Source: Lachnospiraceae bacterium (lineage in GTDB: Bacteria > Bacillota > Clostridia > Lachnospirales > Lachnospiraceae). Taken from it: a DNA stretch of 49,223 bases. The notes below the pieces were generated by a model. That model made no database searches, was not told the DNA's origin, and saw nothing but the letters and a program-made list of their open reading frames with translations. Below are positions 9,589 to 18,181 of this stretch, in pieces; position 1 is the stretch's first letter; each line of letters opens with the position of its first letter. A program made the translations under genes and the position numbers. The DNA lies in assembly GCA_900770785.1 (NCBI GenBank), contig CAAGLJ010000149.1, positions 1-49,223 on the forward strand, in the 5' to 3' direction.

Positions 9589-11474
9589 TTTCCCTCTCTA
9601 TGATAATAATTGTACCACTGCTGGAAGGCAAAAAAGGACCAGCAGATTTTGGAAAAGTTTGCCCCTGTGCCGGGGCCTGCATCTCCTGTCTGCAAATACC
9701 TGTTCACCAGGCCAGACACGCAATCCCCATCAAATATTCCCTGCCGAACCAGAAAATCCCGTCTGCTGTAGTCTAACAGCTGCTCCCTTAAGGGCCCTCT
9801 CAGCCACTTATCCAGAGGAACGCTAAAGCCCACCTTTGGCCTGTCCAATAGACTTCGGGGAATATAGTCATAAGCAATATCCTTTAAAATCCTCTTTTTT
9901 ACTCCCTCTTTATACTTGAATTCATGAGGCAGGGCAAAGGAATACTCCATTACCTCTTTATCCAGAATGGGACATCTGGCCTCCAGAGAATACTTCATGG
10001 TTGCCCGATCCACCTTGCAGAGAATATCCCCCGGCAAATAGGTATCCATATCCACAAGCATTCGGCGAATCTGCCAGTTTTTCACCGGATACCGGCTTTC
10101 AATCTCATAACGGCATTCTTCCCCTACTCCCATAACCATTTCCCTGGCCAGCTTCAGATAGCTGGTACTGTCAAACTGGGTTTTATTCTCCGGATTACGA
10201 TTTGCGGCAATTACCCGAACCTTAAGGGGTAAGCTGTCCAACAAGGAAAGCCTTCTTACGCCGGGCAGATTGCAGACCCCATAGACCATCCCCCCTAAAA
10301 CATCCAGCTTCTGAGCCAGGGCCACATCCTCATATACGTTATAGCCGCAGAAAAATTCGTCTCCGCCATCCCCGGAAAGGGCCACCGTCACCTGCTTCTT
10401 TGCCAGTCCTGCCACCAGCATGGAAGGAATCTGAGAGCTGTCCGCAAAGGGCTCATCATAAAATCTGGGGATACTGTCCACCTGATCGAACATTTCTTTT
10501 TCGGAAATATACAATTCAGTATGGTTCGTTCCCAGATAGTGGGCCACCTGAGCCGCATACCTGGCTTCATTATATCGCTCTTCATGAAATCCTATGGAAA
10601 AAGTCTTTACCGGCTTTCCCGATGCTTCCTGAGCAAGAGCCGTCATCAGGGAGGAATCGTAGCCTCCGCTCAAAAAAGCCCCCAGGGGTACATCCGAAAT
10701 CATCCTTCTTGCCACTGCTTTTTTTAACCGTTCCTTCAGCCCATCTTTAGCCTCAGCATAGTCCTTAACCGGCTTTATCTGCATTTTTTCATAGGTCTCA
10801 TAAACATCCCAATACTTCCATATCTTTATCCTGCCTTTCTGCCAGGACAGGATGGAGCCCGGATTCAGCTTGTATACCCCTTCGTAAATACTGTCAGGTC
10901 CGTTAATATACTGCTGAAAAAGAAAACGGGACAAAATACTATGATTGATTTTTGCCAAAAAACCGGGAGTTTCCATAATGGGCTTCAATTCAGAAGCAAA
11001 GACCAGATTTTCCCCATCCATCCAATAATACAGAGGCTTTTTTCCCATCCGATCCCGAACCAGATAAAGGATTTCCTCTTTACGGTCATACAGGGCAAAG
11101 GCAAACATTCCGTTAAATCTGTCTACGCAGGAAATTCCCCATTTAAGATAGGCTGCAATAATTACCTCCGTATCGCAGCTGGAAAGGAATGGATAGTCCT
11201 TAAGCTCTTCCTTAATTTCCCTGAAATTGTAGATTTCTCCATTATAGACCAGCGAAATCCGGCCATCCTGGGAGTGCATGGGCTGATGCCCCAGAGGAGA
11301 CAAATCCAGAATAGACAGTCTTCTTTGGGCCAGCCCCAGACTTACACCGCCGCCCAAGGAAAAAAGTTCCTCCCCTCCGTCATCCGGTCCCCGATGATAC
11401 AGGGTATCGTTCATTTTTTTCAGGCCTTCCAAATCAATCCTCCGGCTGCCGATGAACCCACAAATACCGCACAT
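9585..11474 (-). CDS. AsnB-type glutamine amidotransferase (first copy)
   Basis: A 629-residue class II amidotransferase. The ATG at 11474 lies six bases after GGAGG and places the nucleophile cysteine directly after methionine (MCGICGF). The glutaminase motifs RRLSILDLSPLGHQPM and YNGEIYNF and the synthetase loop FLSGGYDSS are present, as is LSGDGGDEFFCGY. It is complete and looks active. It sits between a two-domain GT4 and a single GT4, with 12 bases to the former and a 4-bp overlap with the latter. As with its paralogue at 3427-5346, amidation of a uronic acid (WbpS/WbtH-like) is more plausible than asparagine biosynthesis; this is inferred from the WbpP/WbpO-type genes nearby. Confidence 0.88.
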   Translation of the reverse strand: MCGICGFIGSRRIDLEGLKKMNDTLYHRGPDDGGEELFSLGGGVSLGLAQRRLSILDLSPLGHQPMHSQDGRISLVYNGEIYNFREIKEELKDYPFLSSCDTEVIIAAYLKWGISCVDRFNGMFAFALYDRKEEILYLVRDRMGKKPLYYWMDGENLVFASELKPIMETPGFLAKINHSILSRFLFQQYINGPDSIYEGVYKLNPGSILSWQKGRIKIWKYWDVYETYEKMQIKPVKDYAEAKDGLKERLKKAVARRMISDVPLGAFLSGGYDSSLMTALAQEASGKPVKTFSIGFHEERYNEARYAAQVAHYLGTNHTELYISEKEMFDQVDSIPRFYDEPFADSSQIPSMLVAGLAKKQVTVALSGDGGDEFFCGYNVYEDVALAQKLDVLGGMVYGVCNLPGVRRLSLLDSLPLKVRVIAANRNPENKTQFDSTSYLKLAREMVMGVGEECRYEIESRYPVKNWQIRRMLVDMDTYLPGDILCKVDRATMKYSLEARCPILDKEVMEYSFALPHEFKYKEGVKKRILKDIAYDYIPRSLLDRPKVGFSVPLDKWLRGPLREQLLDYSRRDFLVRQGIFDGDCVSGLVNRYLQTGDAGPGTGANFSKICWSFFAFQQWYNYYHREGK

Positions 11475-11486
11475 ATCTTCCTCCAT

Positions 11487-13736
11487 TTATTCCATAAGTT
11501 TTTCCAGTTCTTTCACATAGCTTTCATAGGAAAAATCACCGCTGCGCTGCTTTGCCAGAGCTGCGTATTCAGCGTACAGCCCCTTATCCTCCATAAGCTG
11601 CACAATAAGAGCAGCCAGCTTTCTTTCCTGTTCATCAATCACATCGCTTCTTAGATTCTTCTCAGGTGACATATTGGGAATCAAAAGCCCATAGTCGGCT
11701 CTGATTTCTCCCCCCAGCTCCCTGTGATAGTCCTTAAGCAGAATCTCCGCCGGGCCTGTCATACAGTTGGTGGCAATGACCGGTATTCTCAGAGTCATGG
11801 CTTCCACAAGAGCATTGGGAAAGCCTTCATAATAAGAATTCAGCACATACAGTTTACCCAGATTCAGATAGGGATAGGGATTCTTTTTCATCCCCGTACA
11901 GTAGAATCTGTCCTCTACTCCCAGTTCCCTGGCCAGCTTTTTATATTCTTTAAAGTCTCCTTCGCCAATAAGCATCAGCCGGGCTTCCTTTTTTTCACCT
12001 GCTACCAGCCAAAAGGCTTTCAGAAGATGCCAGTAGCCCTTTACATCATCCTCTCTTCCCATAGAGACAATAGTAAAACTGTCCTCTTTTTTCCATGGTA
12101 AATCCTCTACCTCCTGCCCGGCCTGGGCCGCAATAAAGGCTTCGTCATAAGGATTATAGAGTGTGGTAATTTCACCGTCCCCGTATCTTTCCTTTAATTC
12201 CTTCTCAATCAGCCGGGAGCAGCAGATAACTTTATCCGCTCTTGTACAAAACAACCGAAGCAGCCGGCTATCCTCCAGATCCATGTAGCTTCGGATACCA
12301 CACCAGGTCTGACCTTCATTTCGGGAAAAAACATTCACCAGATTGGCAGTAGGCCCAAAGCTGTAGGTAATATCAATGTTCAGCCTTTTTTTCCAGAAAC
12401 GGACGGCCCGGCAGCGTTTTACCACGTTCATCACTTTACCCACCTTCCCCGGCCTGGCAGGCAGATGCAGATGAATAAGGGAAAGCTTCTCAATATCGTA
12501 AGCCAAATCCGTCAAATCATTAAGGCAGATGAACACCTGATGCCGGGGCTGCAGCAGACGGGCCGTCAGTACGCATACCCGCTCAAAGCCACCCTGATGC
12601 AGCATGGGTACCAACAGCATGATTTTTTTCTTCACCGCCGTCTGATAAAAGGAGGTCAGCCAATCCACCTGGCCTGATACATCAAAGCCGGCTTTTTTGA
12701 TGATTTCCAGAGTATTTTCCCTTCTGTACTCCTTTTTTTCCAAAATCTGCCGGGCCCATTCTTCAGCCGTTTTTTGAAGGCTGAAGCGGGTCACCAGCGG
12801 ACTAAAGGCCACCTCCTCAGTAATACTGTCCGAGATGAGGCATCTTAAGCCTGCTGCCTGGGCCTCTACCACCGTTCCCGGCAGTCCTTCAAAAAGGGAG
12901 GGAAAAACAAAATAGTCCATAGCCTGATAATAATCACTTACCTTGTCCTGATTACCCAAAAACAGTACTCTGTCCTCCAGTCCCATATTCCGGGCTTTCA
13001 GACGGATATTCTCCATCTCTTCCCCCTCTCCCAGAAGCATAAGGACAGCTTTCGGAAGCCTCTTTGCGACTTCCTGAAATATATCCAGTAAAAAGCTGTG
13101 ATTTTTCATGAAACCGAAACGTCCCACATGGCCGATGACGAACTGCCCCTCTAATCCCAGCTTTTGTCGAATGTAGTTTCTTGTTTTCTCATCATAAACA
13201 TATTTTGCGGCTTCAATGGCATTGGGAATCAGCTGGACTCTTCGATCGTCCATGGCTTTTTTTCCAAAGACCGCTTCCCCTGCCAGAGCAGAACAGGTAA
13301 AGCAATAGTCCGTCTTTCGGAAAAGATTCCTTCGCAGGGCAAGGGTCAGCTTTCCCTTTAGCCCCGGGTCTACTCCCGCACTTCTGGCATGAGCGATAGT
13401 CATGGGGACACCGGATTTTCTTGCTATGGGCAGATAAATAGAGGCGGTACTGGTCATATGACCATGAACCACCTTAATTTCCGAATGTTGCCGAAAAAAT
13501 TCCTTCCATTTTCTTTCATAGGTAAGATAATTGTAAACCTTAAATCTGGGTACACGAAAAATACGCCCCCCCAGGGCTTTTACCTCTTCTTCATAATGCC
13601 CTTCCTGAGAGGTATGAACCAGAAAGTCAAACTGAATCTTCTCTCTGTCTATATTTCGATATAAATCCATAATCCGGCTCTCTGCACCACCCAGACCCAG
13701 ACTTCCCAACACGTGTAATACGCGGATTGCTTCCAT
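11487..13736 (-). CDS. Tandem two-domain GT4 glycosyltransferase
   Basis: At 749 residues this is about twice the usual GT4 length, and it holds two complete GT-B units. Unit 1 (about 1-365) has the loop LGSLGLGGAESRIMDL, VGRFGFMKNHSFLLDIF and the E-x7-E region EGLPGTVVEAQAAGL. Unit 2 (about 370-749) restarts with MLLVPMLHQGGFERVCVL and has EGFPNALVEAMTLRIP. Both units keep the retaining-GT4 motifs, so one polypeptide may add two consecutive sugars. The predicted start at 13736 has AGGAG 11 bases upstream, somewhat far, but the N-terminus matches the family well. The 54-base gap from the DUF2334 gene has no clear promoter. Confidence 0.9.
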   Translation of the reverse strand: MEAIRVLHVLGSLGLGGAESRIMDLYRNIDREKIQFDFLVHTSQEGHYEEEVKALGGRIFRVPRFKVYNYLTYERKWKEFFRQHSEIKVVHGHMTSTASIYLPIARKSGVPMTIAHARSAGVDPGLKGKLTLALRRNLFRKTDYCFTCSALAGEAVFGKKAMDDRRVQLIPNAIEAAKYVYDEKTRNYIRQKLGLEGQFVIGHVGRFGFMKNHSFLLDIFQEVAKRLPKAVLMLLGEGEEMENIRLKARNMGLEDRVLFLGNQDKVSDYYQAMDYFVFPSLFEGLPGTVVEAQAAGLRCLISDSITEEVAFSPLVTRFSLQKTAEEWARQILEKKEYRRENTLEIIKKAGFDVSGQVDWLTSFYQTAVKKKIMLLVPMLHQGGFERVCVLTARLLQPRHQVFICLNDLTDLAYDIEKLSLIHLHLPARPGKVGKVMNVVKRCRAVRFWKKRLNIDITYSFGPTANLVNVFSRNEGQTWCGIRSYMDLEDSRLLRLFCTRADKVICCSRLIEKELKERYGDGEITTLYNPYDEAFIAAQAGQEVEDLPWKKEDSFTIVSMGREDDVKGYWHLLKAFWLVAGEKKEARLMLIGEGDFKEYKKLARELGVEDRFYCTGMKKNPYPYLNLGKLYVLNSYYEGFPNALVEAMTLRIPVIATNCMTGPAEILLKDYHRELGGEIRADYGLLIPNMSPEKNLRSDVIDEQERKLAALIVQLMEDKGLYAEYAALAKQRSGDFSYESYVKELEKLME

Positions 13737-13790
13737 ACCAGAGCTTCTCCTATCTTCATGCCTTTTGATCAGCTTCCAGCTTCAACTGCT

Positions 13791-14525
13791 TTATCTGTTT
13801 ACCAGCTTTACCAAAAGATGCTTAAGTCTTGCCAGCAGATACTCCTTCCTTCGTCCAAACCCGGTTTGTTCTTTTGGTTTAACACAAAGATATTCACTAT
13901 AGTCAATGAATTTATCCCTATGAGACTGGAATAAGTCTTTATAATACTCCATATCATCGATGGTATTGGTATGCACCACCATAGTCGTATATCCCTGCTC
14001 CTGTTTCAGACTGCCAGCCAAACGAAAGGAGATAGGATAGAAAATTATTCCCTTCCAGCGATAGGGCCTGTTCCCAAAACCATCCGTTACCCGGGTAAAG
14101 CCCTTCGCCTTCAATGCCTCCAGAGTATGCTCATCATAAGCATGGGCCGGGGGCATGAAAATATCCGTTTCCAGCCCTTTGTCTGTAAAAATCTTCTTTC
14201 CTGCCTCTATCCGTTCTCCCTGAGTCTGGAGGGAATGGCCTGCAAATTCCGAAAAATGGTTCAGCGGAAACATACCTCCCCGGCTGCTGTCATAAATATG
14301 CTGATAACCATGCATGGCAACAACCCACCCCTGGTTTTGCAGCTCTTTGATATAATGCCAGAAATCCTTTCTGGACTCATCGCAGCATAAATGACCGTCC
14401 TTATTTTCAGGCACCACACCAATCAAAGGCTTTATTTGATGGTTATCCAGCAGTTCTTTAAAAGCCAGAAACTTTTTCCAGTCCATATCCGATGTAATAT
14501 CATCCAGTCGTACGGCAATTTTCAT
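13791..14525 (-). CDS. DUF2334 / polysaccharide-deacetylase-like protein
   Basis: The 244-residue protein resembles the NodB-homology (carbohydrate esterase 4-like) barrel. The expected metal ligands are visible: RLDD (D8, D9) at the first strand and MHGYQH (H72, H76). A further conserved block, MPPAHAYDEHTLEAL, follows. There is no signal peptide or membrane segment, which points to the cytoplasm. Possible roles are removal of an N-acetyl group from a nucleotide-activated or lipid-linked sugar. Substrate is unknown, and DUF2334 members are often uncharacterised. It lies between the UDP-sugar epimerase gene (27 bases upstream) and the two-domain GT4. Confidence 0.75.
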   Translation of the reverse strand: MKIAVRLDDITSDMDWKKFLAFKELLDNHQIKPLIGVVPENKDGHLCCDESRKDFWHYIKELQNQGWVVAMHGYQHIYDSSRGGMFPLNHFSEFAGHSLQTQGERIEAGKKIFTDKGLETDIFMPPAHAYDEHTLEALKAKGFTRVTDGFGNRPYRWKGIIFYPISFRLAGSLKQEQGYTTMVVHTNTIDDMEYYKDLFQSHRDKFIDYSEYLCVKPKEQTGFGRRKEYLLARLKHLLVKLVNR

Positions 14526-14552
14526 TCCTTTTCTCCATTTATCCTCTGTTAC

Positions 14553-15527
14553 TTACAGATTGGCCTTATACCAGTCGATAGCCAGGGCAATACCCTTTTC
14601 AAAGTCATATTCCGGATTGTACCCCAGAAGTTTTCTTGCCTTGCTGATATCCGCATTGGAATGCTTAATGTCTCCTGCCCGATCCGGTCCGAAATTGGGT
14701 TCAATTTCCTTTCCTAAAGCCCGGCAGAGATCATAGTAAATATCAATCAGATATTCTCTTCCGCCATAGGCAATATTAAAGGCTTCTCCTGCCGCCTCGG
14801 AAGGAGCCAGACAGGCCTTTAAATTGGCTTCAATGACATTGTCGATATAGGTGAAGTCCCTGGATTGTCTGCCATCTCCGTTGATGGTAGGCACCTGATC
14901 ATTAAGCAGCAGCTTGATAAATTTGGGGATTACTGCTGCATATACTCCGTCTGGATCCTGATATCTGCCAAAAACGTTAAAATAACGCATTCCATAGGTA
15001 TCCAGGCCATACAGCTTCTTATACAGCCTTCCGTATTCCTCATTCACTCTCTTGGTCAGGGCATAGGGCGAGAGAAGATTGCCCTCCTGCCCTTCTGCCT
15101 TGGGTAAAACCGGATGATCACCATATACAGATGAGCTGGAAGCATAAACGAATTTCTTCACTCCCTGCTGCCTTGCGGCCTCCATCATATTTAAGGTTCC
15201 CCGAATATTTACCTCTTCATAAAAGAGCGGCATCTCCATACTTCTGGGCACACTCCCCCAGGCCGCCTGATTCAGCACGAAATCTACACCTTCACAGGCC
15301 TCCATACAGGTATCCAGCTGGCGGATATCCCCTTCAATGAAGGTATAGTTTTCTCTGTCCCTTAACCGATCCACGTTTTCTATTTTTCCGGTGGACAGAT
15401 TGTCCAGACAACGCACCTGAAAGCCCATATCCGTAATGGCTTCACACAGATTTGAGCCGATAAATCCGGCCCCTCCCGTTACCAGAAATACGCTCTTTGC
15501 AGGAAAAGTCAACTGTTTATATCCCAT
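14553..15527 (-). CDS. wbpP: UDP-N-acetylglucosamine 4-epimerase, WbpP-like
   Basis: An extended short-chain dehydrogenase/reductase of 324 residues. The NAD-binding TGGAGFIG is at 17-24, and the catalytic region has SSSSVYGD and SPYALTKR (Tyr-x3-Lys). Motifs NQAAWGSVPRSM and GRYQDPDGVYAAVIPKF are characteristic of the WbpP/GalE-like group that interconverts UDP-GlcNAc/UDP-GalNAc and their uronic acids. The start is the ATG at 15527, one base after the preceding stop; the longer frame to 15602 would overlap the membrane protein gene. Together with the dehydrogenase at 16856-18172 it gives the two steps to UDP-GalNAcA known from Vi antigen and Pseudomonas O6. Another UDP-sugar 4-epimerase is the main alternative. 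Confidence 0.85.
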   Translation of the reverse strand: MGYKQLTFPAKSVFLVTGGAGFIGSNLCEAITDMGFQVRCLDNLSTGKIENVDRLRDRENYTFIEGDIRQLDTCMEACEGVDFVLNQAAWGSVPRSMEMPLFYEEVNIRGTLNMMEAARQQGVKKFVYASSSSVYGDHPVLPKAEGQEGNLLSPYALTKRVNEEYGRLYKKLYGLDTYGMRYFNVFGRYQDPDGVYAAVIPKFIKLLLNDQVPTINGDGRQSRDFTYIDNVIEANLKACLAPSEAAGEAFNIAYGGREYLIDIYYDLCRALGKEIEPNFGPDRAGDIKHSNADISKARKLLGYNPEYDFEKGIALAIDWYKANL

Positions 15528-15528
15528 G

Positions 15529-16890
15529 TTATTTACCAAACCTTTCTTTTCCCCATTTTCTGAGGATAAAAAATAACGCACTGTAAAAACCAACAAATCC
15601 ATAGATCATATAGCGGGAGAGGCACATAATCGTCATCGCTGCTGAAAAGGAGATGGCCAGAATGGACAAAATTCCGATAAACATAAGCCAGCCTTCCCGG
15701 GAAAACCGATTCTGTTTCCACTCTCTTATCCAGCCCACCACCGCCAGACCGAAGAAGAACCATACCCCGATGCCAATGACCGGGTGAACGATTCCGATAC
15801 AGCGCATCAGACCCCGCAGAGCCAAAAGAATATAGTTTGAAGCCCACAGGGCAAAATTATCCGGCAGCAAAACCCTTATCAGTTCCAGAGAAATTCGGTC
15901 TGCTTCCAGATTCTGATCAATATAGCCACTGATTCCCTGCTCTTTAAGATAGGACTGGAGGCTGCTTTCTATCGCCAGAAACTTGATATTGTCATGCTGC
16001 TCTTCCAGAAAAATCACCTGATGGATAAGTCCCTCACCTGCCTGACCTCTATCCCATTTCTGTTCCACCATACAGTCGTACATCCGATAGAAAATTTCCC
16101 GATTATCCGCTGTCGTTATCTTTTCTCCATCCTCCCGGTCAGAAGCATACAAAAGATTGGTAAGGGTATTTACTCCGCCATAGGTATTTTCGATAAAATA
16201 ACCATCATTAAACACATAATTATAGGACTTTATGGCATAGCTTCTGGTCAGAAACATCCCCACCGTAAGCACCAGAAACAGCAGAATTTTTCTATACTCC
16301 TTCTCCATAAGTGCCTGAACGCATAACACCACCAGCCACAAAAGAAAGGCCGCCATAAACTGGCCTCTCGTTATGGCAAGCAAAAAGGCCAGGAGAGCTG
16401 CTATGGCAATATCCCTTTTTCGTTTATTCCTTACCATCCGGTAAAGGTAGAGAAAAAACAGCTGAAAAAGGGGATAGCAGAGCGCCTCACTCATAATTCC
16501 GTTTGCCAGCATTACCCGTTCTACGGAAAACAGTGGTGTAACGATATGAGGAATCAGGTGCAGGAAAAGAAGAAGCCCCGTTTCCCCTCCGGACAGCTGA
16601 AACTCTTCATCGAAAAAGGCCACCACCACAGTAGTAGTAAAGACAGCCAGCAGATTCTGCAAAATTACTGCCGCCCAGAGCCCGCCTTCCTGAAAAATTT
16701 GTCTTAACACCCACAAAAACAGGCAATAGCCCGGCTCCCGGTGAATGTGCATATCCATGTACTGATAAGAATCATCATAGATTCCCATCCCTCCCAAAAG
16801 GAGCGCTCCTGCGTAAAACAGGGTACAGATAAGCAGTAAACAGAGCCGTTTTTTTCTACAGTCGCCAGTAAGAGTATTCTTCATTATCAT
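15529..16890 (-). CDS. Polytopic membrane protein, GT-C-like
   Basis: The protein of about 453 residues has roughly ten hydrophobic segments. After the first one comes an acidic extracytoplasmic loop (GIYDDSYQYMDMHIHREPGY) like those of the other GT-C-like proteins here. A soluble insert of about 130 residues lies in the middle (NDGYFIENTYGG...). The start is uncertain: the open frame begins at 16995 inside the dehydrogenase gene, but ATG codons at 16890 and 16884 overlap that gene by only about 30 bases; neither has a good ribosome binding site, so translational coupling is likely. It could be a GT-C glycosyltransferase, or less likely a small Wzy-type polymerase. No family is assigned. Confidence 0.65.
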   Translation of the reverse strand: MIMKNTLTGDCRKKRLCLLLICTLFYAGALLLGGMGIYDDSYQYMDMHIHREPGYCLFLWVLRQIFQEGGLWAAVILQNLLAVFTTTVVVAFFDEEFQLSGGETGLLLFLHLIPHIVTPLFSVERVMLANGIMSEALCYPLFQLFFLYLYRMVRNKRKRDIAIAALLAFLLAITRGQFMAAFLLWLVVLCVQALMEKEYRKILLFLVLTVGMFLTRSYAIKSYNYVFNDGYFIENTYGGVNTLTNLLYASDREDGEKITTADNREIFYRMYDCMVEQKWDRGQAGEGLIHQVIFLEEQHDNIKFLAIESSLQSYLKEQGISGYIDQNLEADRISLELIRVLLPDNFALWASNYILLALRGLMRCIGIVHPVIGIGVWFFFGLAVVGWIREWKQNRFSREGWLMFIGILSILAISFSAAMTIMCLSRYMIYGFVGFYSALFFILRKWGKERFGK

Positions 16891-18172
16891 ACATTTTACG
16901 GTTATAAATTCCCTTAATATCTGCCAGTACCTTAATCCTGTTGGCTGGATTGAAAAAGGCTGCCATCCTTTCCTGGTCAATTCGCATAAATTCATGGTGC
17001 GCCACCGCTATAATGACTGCATCCATATTCTGAACATCCTCCAGGTTGCAAAAAGTGATTCCATACAGCTTCTTTGCTTCCTCTGCATCAGCCTCAGGGT
17101 CCACCACCAGTGGAGTAATACCGTACTCACCCAATTCTCTATAGATATCGATAACCTTGGTGTTACGGGTATCCGGGCAGTTTTCTTTAAAGGTAAAGCC
17201 CAAAATGGCTACCCTGGCACCATTTACGGGAAGGCCTGCTTTAATCAGATTCTTCACTACACTTTCTGCCACATATTTGCCCATATCGTCATTAATCCGG
17301 CGACCGGACAGAATAATCTGGGAATGATACCCCAGCTGCTCCGCTTTATAGGTCAGATAATAAGGATCCACACCGATACAGTGACCGCCCACCAGGCCGG
17401 GAGAAAACTTTAAAAAGTTCCACTTGGTTCCCGCCGCCTCCAGGACTGCCTGGGTATCGATGCCCATCTTATTGAAAATAATGGATAACTCATTCATGAA
17501 GGCAATATTGATGTCTCGCTGACTGTTCTCGATAACCTTGGCTGCCTCTGCTACTTTAATGGACTCTGCCCGATGTACACCTGCCTCCACCACCAGCTCG
17601 TATACCAGTGCCACTTCATCCAGTGTATCCTCATCCATACCGGATACGATCTTGGTAATCGTCTCCAGACGGTGTACCTTGTCCCCGGGATTGATTCGTT
17701 CGGGAGAATATCCGATTTTAAAATCCACCCCACATTTTAAACCTGATTCCTCTTCCAGAATGGGAACACAGATATCTTCTGTTACTCCGGGATAAACGGT
17801 GGATTCAAATACCACGATAGAGCCTTTGGTAAGGTTTTGTCCCAATAATCTGCTGGCTCCTTCTACCGGTGTCAAATCCGGTGTATGGTCATCATTTACC
17901 GGTGTGGGCACAGCTACAATATGAAATTTTGCCTCCTTCAGCCGGGAGGGATCTGCGGTAAATTCCACCCTGGTCTCCTTAATCACCTCATCCCCAACCT
18001 CTCTGGTAGGATCTATACCAGACTGGTAGAGTCTTATTTTCTCCTGGTTTAAATCAAAGCCGATTACCTTTACCTTACGGGCAAAGGCCACTGCAATGGG
18101 CATACCCACATAGCCCAAACCAACCAGGGATATTTTCTCTTCTCCCCTGACTATTTTTTCATATAAACTCAT
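16856..18172 (-). CDS. UDP-N-acetylhexosamine 6-dehydrogenase (WbpO/TviB type)
   Basis: A 438-residue NAD-dependent nucleotide-sugar dehydrogenase. The N-terminal Rossmann motif GLGYVGMP begins at 18; FESTVYPGVTED and the catalytic GGHCIGVDPYYL (Cys265) follow, and the C-terminal domain has FTFKENCPDTRNTKVID. The overall pattern fits the WbpO/TviB/WbpA group acting on UDP-GlcNAc, UDP-GalNAc or UDP-ManNAc better than UDP-glucose dehydrogenase. It performs the two-fold oxidation of C6 to a uronic acid. With the WbpP-like epimerase downstream, the expected product is UDP-GalNAcA. The ribosome binding site AGAGGT lies six bases before the ATG, and the gap to the upstream GT4 gene is nine bases. 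Confidence 0.88.
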   Translation of the reverse strand: MSLYEKIVRGEEKISLVGLGYVGMPIAVAFARKVKVIGFDLNQEKIRLYQSGIDPTREVGDEVIKETRVEFTADPSRLKEAKFHIVAVPTPVNDDHTPDLTPVEGASRLLGQNLTKGSIVVFESTVYPGVTEDICVPILEEESGLKCGVDFKIGYSPERINPGDKVHRLETITKIVSGMDEDTLDEVALVYELVVEAGVHRAESIKVAEAAKVIENSQRDINIAFMNELSIIFNKMGIDTQAVLEAAGTKWNFLKFSPGLVGGHCIGVDPYYLTYKAEQLGYHSQIILSGRRINDDMGKYVAESVVKNLIKAGLPVNGARVAILGFTFKENCPDTRNTKVIDIYRELGEYGITPLVVDPEADAEEAKKLYGITFCNLEDVQNMDAVIIAVAHHEFMRIDQERMAAFFNPANRIKVLADIKGIYNRKMYDNEEYSYWRL

Positions 18173-18181
18173 AAGAACCTC

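Noticed and set aside
10941..11654. Plus-strand open frame of 237 codons
   Set aside because: It lies antisense to the start of an AsnB gene and the end of the tandem GT4 gene, both of which have intact catalytic motifs.
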